Below are positions 61,845 through 64,000 of a DNA stretch of 64,000 bases, piece by piece. Numbering within the stretch: the first letter of the stretch is position 1; the number at the start of each line of letters is the position of its first letter. Source of the DNA: Campylobacter sp. RM10537 (GTDB lineage Bacteria > Campylobacterota > Campylobacteria > Campylobacterales > Campylobacteraceae); assembly GCF_022369435.1 (NCBI RefSeq), contig NZ_CP059597.1, positions 62,001 through 126,000 of the forward strand. Direction: 5' to 3'. The notes below the pieces were generated by a model. The model had not been told where the DNA came from, searched no databases, and was given only the letters and a program-made list of their open reading frames with translations. Both the position numbers and the translations under genes were made by a program.

Positions 61845-62768
61845 ATGCAGTCTTTTTTAAATACTTTCAAAGAGTTTTTATATCTATTTGCTGAGCTTTC
61901 TATACTTTTTATAGCTATTTCTTTTTTAGTTTCTATATATCAATCAAAAATACGAAGGAATTTTTAAAACAACTTGCTGGTAGTAAAATTTCAAGTTATT
62001 TTAAGCTATATTTTTAGGTGCTTTAACGCTATTTTGTTCTTGTTCTACCATACCACTTTTAAGAGCTTTTTTGGAAGTGAAAGTAAAACTTAGCGTAACT
62101 TTAGTTTATCTTTTTACTTCGTCTGTTATTAATCCTATTTTTTCCATGCTTTTTGTAACTTTTGGTTTAAAGTTAAGTTTGATTTATGTGGTTTTTTTTG
62201 ATATTTATTATTTCTTTTGTTTTTTCTAAATTTAATGAAGAGAGTTTTTTAAAACATATTTCTAAAAAATACAAAATCAAATATTTTTATTCAACCTTGC
62301 AATCCTAGCGATTTTATTTTTAAACAAAAATCATGTTGTGCAAATACTCAAGATAAGCCTAAAAATATAACGATAAACTATAAAGAATTATTCAAAGAAA
62401 GTTTGAAAAATTATAAAAATTATTACCTTATATGGTTGTGGCAGTTTTTATTGGTGCTTTTATTCATGGTTTTATTTCTCAAGAAATTTAAAAATACCTA
62501 AATAGCAATGAAATTTTAAGCATTATATTAGCGGTTTTTTAGGAATTTTCCTTTATTTAAGAGTGGAAACTATTATTCTTATAGGCTTAGCACTTTTGCA
62601 AATGGGAATTTCTCAACGAGTGATTATAAGTTTTTTAATCGCTGGTACTGGATGTTCTTTATCTGAGCTTATTTTACTCAAGCAAATGTTAAAATGAAAT
62701 TTTTATTTGTTATGATTATTTTAGGCGTGTTTATATCTTTTGGAATTTTTATTAATTTAAGGAAATAA
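61845..62768 (+). pseudogene. Broken ArsP/UPF0718-type permease
   Basis: The frame opens MQSFLNTFKEFLYLFAELSI and stops after about 40 codons. Reading across frames recovers the rest of a DUF318/UPF0718 permease: LGALTLFCSCSTIPLLRAFL with the family Cys-Ser-Cys motif, VTLVYLFTSSVINPIFSML, YMVVAVFIGAFIHGFISQE and, near the end, LRVETIILIGLALLQMGISQ then IAGTGCSLSELILLKQMLK. At least four frameshifts are needed, so this is a true pseudogene and not one reading error. It matches the Cj1560 position (recalled). Its stop is 1 base before the ArsR gene start, a relic of an operon. Confidence 0.8.
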
Positions 62769-62769
62769 A

Positions 62770-63089
62770 ATGCAAAAATTTTTAACCATTATTTCAGCGA
62801 TCAATGATGAAAGTAGGGTTTTGATTTTGTATCATCTTTTAAGATATAAAGAACTTTGTGTTTGTGATTTGCAAGAGTTTTTAAACATGGATCAATCAAG
62901 ACTTTCAAGACATTTAAAAATTTTAAAAGATGCGGGTTTTTGTATGTAAGACGTCAAGAAACTTGGGCGTATTATGGGATTAATGATGAGCTTTTAAAAC
63001 TGCATTTAGATATTTTTGACAATATTAAAAATTTAGAGCTTAAAAATGCTATTAAAAATGAAAATATTATTATCCAAATTTGCCTTTAA
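62770..63089 (+). pseudogene. Frameshifted ArsR/SmtB-family regulator
   Basis: The gene starts MQKFLTIISAINDESRVLIL and contains the metal-sensing motif ELCVCDLQEF and the recognition helix MDQSRLSRHLKILKDAGF. It then runs into a TAA because a T run at 62937-62941 has five bases where six would keep the frame. With one T added, it continues VRRQETWAYYGINDELLKLH to a stop at 63087, giving a protein of normal ArsR length. It lies directly after the broken permease. Matches Cj1561 (recalled). The lesion sits in a homopolymer, so it could be phase-variable or a reading error; the neighbouring decay favours real loss. Confidence 0.78.
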
Positions 63090-63096
63090 TATAAAA

Positions 63097-63535
63097 TCAG
63101 CCCTTGAACTTATGTAATTTATCACAAGGTTGATAATCCTTACTTTCTAGATTAAACCTATCAATTTGATCTTTTAACATATCATCATAAATTTTTATTT
63201 TTTAGCTAGAATTTTTTCACTTTTTTTAATATTTTGATCTGATTTTGTATTTTTTTTTCTTTATTTGCTTTAACATCTCTTATCTTTTTTGGCAATTTTT
63301 ATATCCAAAGAGTAAAATGTTTTATATAATGCCTAATTTGTTCTATTGATATACTTGAATTTCTAAGCCATTCTATCTATTTTACCTATCCTACATCGCT
63401 TTTTGAAAAATATTTCACACTATTTTCAATTTTTTGACAAAAGAAAACAAACCTTTTTTATTAAAGTATGGGCACTAATTTTTGTTTCTTTTTATACTTC
63501 TTTTATAGTAAAGCCATAATTTTCTTCTTTTAAAT
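63097..63535 (-). pseudogene. Broken MerR-family regulator
   Basis: On the minus strand, pieces of a MerR regulator can be read in order. They are ENYGFTIKEV and KETKISAHTL (helix-turn-helix), then YFSKSD and IEWLRNSSISIEQIRHYIKH, a helical linker NQIKILKKVKKILA, and the tail YDDMLKDQIDRFNLESKDYQ ending CDKLHKFKG with a stop at 63097. Several internal stops and frameshifts disrupt it. The position matches Cj1563c (recalled), but the arsC-like gene that should lie between it and the ArsR gene is missing. The 5' end is approximate. Confidence 0.72.
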
Positions 63536-64000
63536 AATTATTTACAATAAAAGTTTATTTTGTATTTTATTTGATAAAATAATATTAAAAATTTTAGTTT
63601 TAAACTAAAAATAAGCATAAAATATATTTTTCAAGATTATGTTTAAAACTCTTTAGTATTTAATTTTTTCTATTCTTTTGGTTTTTTTAAATTTAGAGTA
63701 AATTTTATAATCTTATATGTATCAGGATTTGTTATAGCATATAATAAATTTTTTGCTATAGTTCTATAAAGTTAGGTAGCTTAATTTTATTAAAATCGCT
63801 ATAGTATTTAACTTTCATTATTCATTTGTGTATCTAAGTAAGCTAATCAAATTAAGGAGTTTTTATGTCTCCCCTATGGTTTCAACTTTAAGTTTAAAAA
63901 ACCTAAAATTTAGATATAATTTCACAAAATGCTTACTATATCACTTCATAGTTAAATTTGATTAAGAAATTTCACCAAAGGTTAAAACTTAAGGCGGATT
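63536..64000. other. Gene-free A/T-rich stretch to the window end
   Basis: No open frame of gene size is visible on either strand. It contains a near-perfect palindrome TTTTAGTTT-T-AAACTAAAA (63592-63610). A minus-strand run YLNFRFFKLKVETIGET (63867-63920) resembles a piece at 60138-60168. Probably more decayed coding DNA. I cannot tell what begins beyond the window. Confidence 0.35.

Noticed and set aside
63592..63610. Palindrome TTTTAGTTT-T-AAACTAAAA as an operator
   Set aside because: Such palindromes are expected by chance in this A/T-rich, gene-free stretch and there is no intact gene beside it.
1..64000. CRISPR arrays, tRNA or rRNA genes, insertion sequences, prophage
   Set aside because: Scanning by eye found no regularly spaced repeats, cloverleaf-type sequences, transposase motifs or phage structural genes. 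A short tRNA could still be missed, but no gap looks suitable.

Overview
The window is chromosomal DNA of a thermotolerant Campylobacter of the C. jejuni / C. coli / C. hepaticus group. The evidence is strong AT-richness, dense head-to-tail genes with 1-15 bp overlaps, and a gene order that closely follows C. jejuni Cj0276 to Cj0338 (locus numbers are from memory). I cannot fix the species. The CdtB protein looks more like the C. coli type than the C. jejuni type as I remember them, and several lost functions suggest a reduced, host-adapted lineage.

Layout. 1-12.9 kb is conserved: the mreB end and mreC (cell shape), carB, a small YrdC-domain protein, then on the minus strand tal, serB, the chemotaxis set cheV-cheA-cheW, a lipid-A-type phosphoesterase, greA and lpxB. 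13.0-21.2 kb is accessory: a ZIP metal transporter with an apparently leaderless start, a decayed Hanks-type protein kinase, the PEB3 antigen gene, a peptide/aspartate-use group (pepT, a DcuC-like carrier, pepE) and the cytolethal distending toxin operon cdtABC. 21.2-26.3 kb has surE, a ThiF/TcdA-type enzyme, an OXA-61-type class D beta-lactamase, a lone HigB/Gp49-type toxin-like gene and a putative type IIG restriction-modification enzyme. The Cj0295-panDCB genes that sit here in C. jejuni are absent.

26.3-34 kb carries molybdate uptake (modABC plus a TOBE protein), a complete late biotin route (bioC, bioG, bioF, bioA, bioD) and a paired SMR efflux system. 34-58.7 kb is core again: rplY-pth-lptG/F-lysA-HAD-pheA, flagellar fliF-fliG-fliH with dxs, perR, ubiE, xseA, serC, fabH-plsX-rpmF, ndk, the divergent iron/oxidative-stress pair fdxA/ahpC, flhB, motAB and polA. 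pheA is reduced to the chorismate mutase domain and hisC is missing.

58.7-64 kb is a decay zone. A DedA-type gene, an NAD(P)-binding reductase and its divergent HxlR regulator (rrpB) are intact. The following permease, ArsR regulator and MerR regulator (the Cj1560, Cj1561 and Cj1563c counterparts) are all broken by frameshifts, and 59.2-60.6 kb holds only gene fragments. No rRNA, tRNA, CRISPR array, insertion sequence or long phase-variable G tract was seen. I found no clearly new biological system. The most useful observations are the kinase relic, the relocated toxin/peptidase island, the truncated pheA, the leaderless zupT and the decay of the arsenic/metal-type block.
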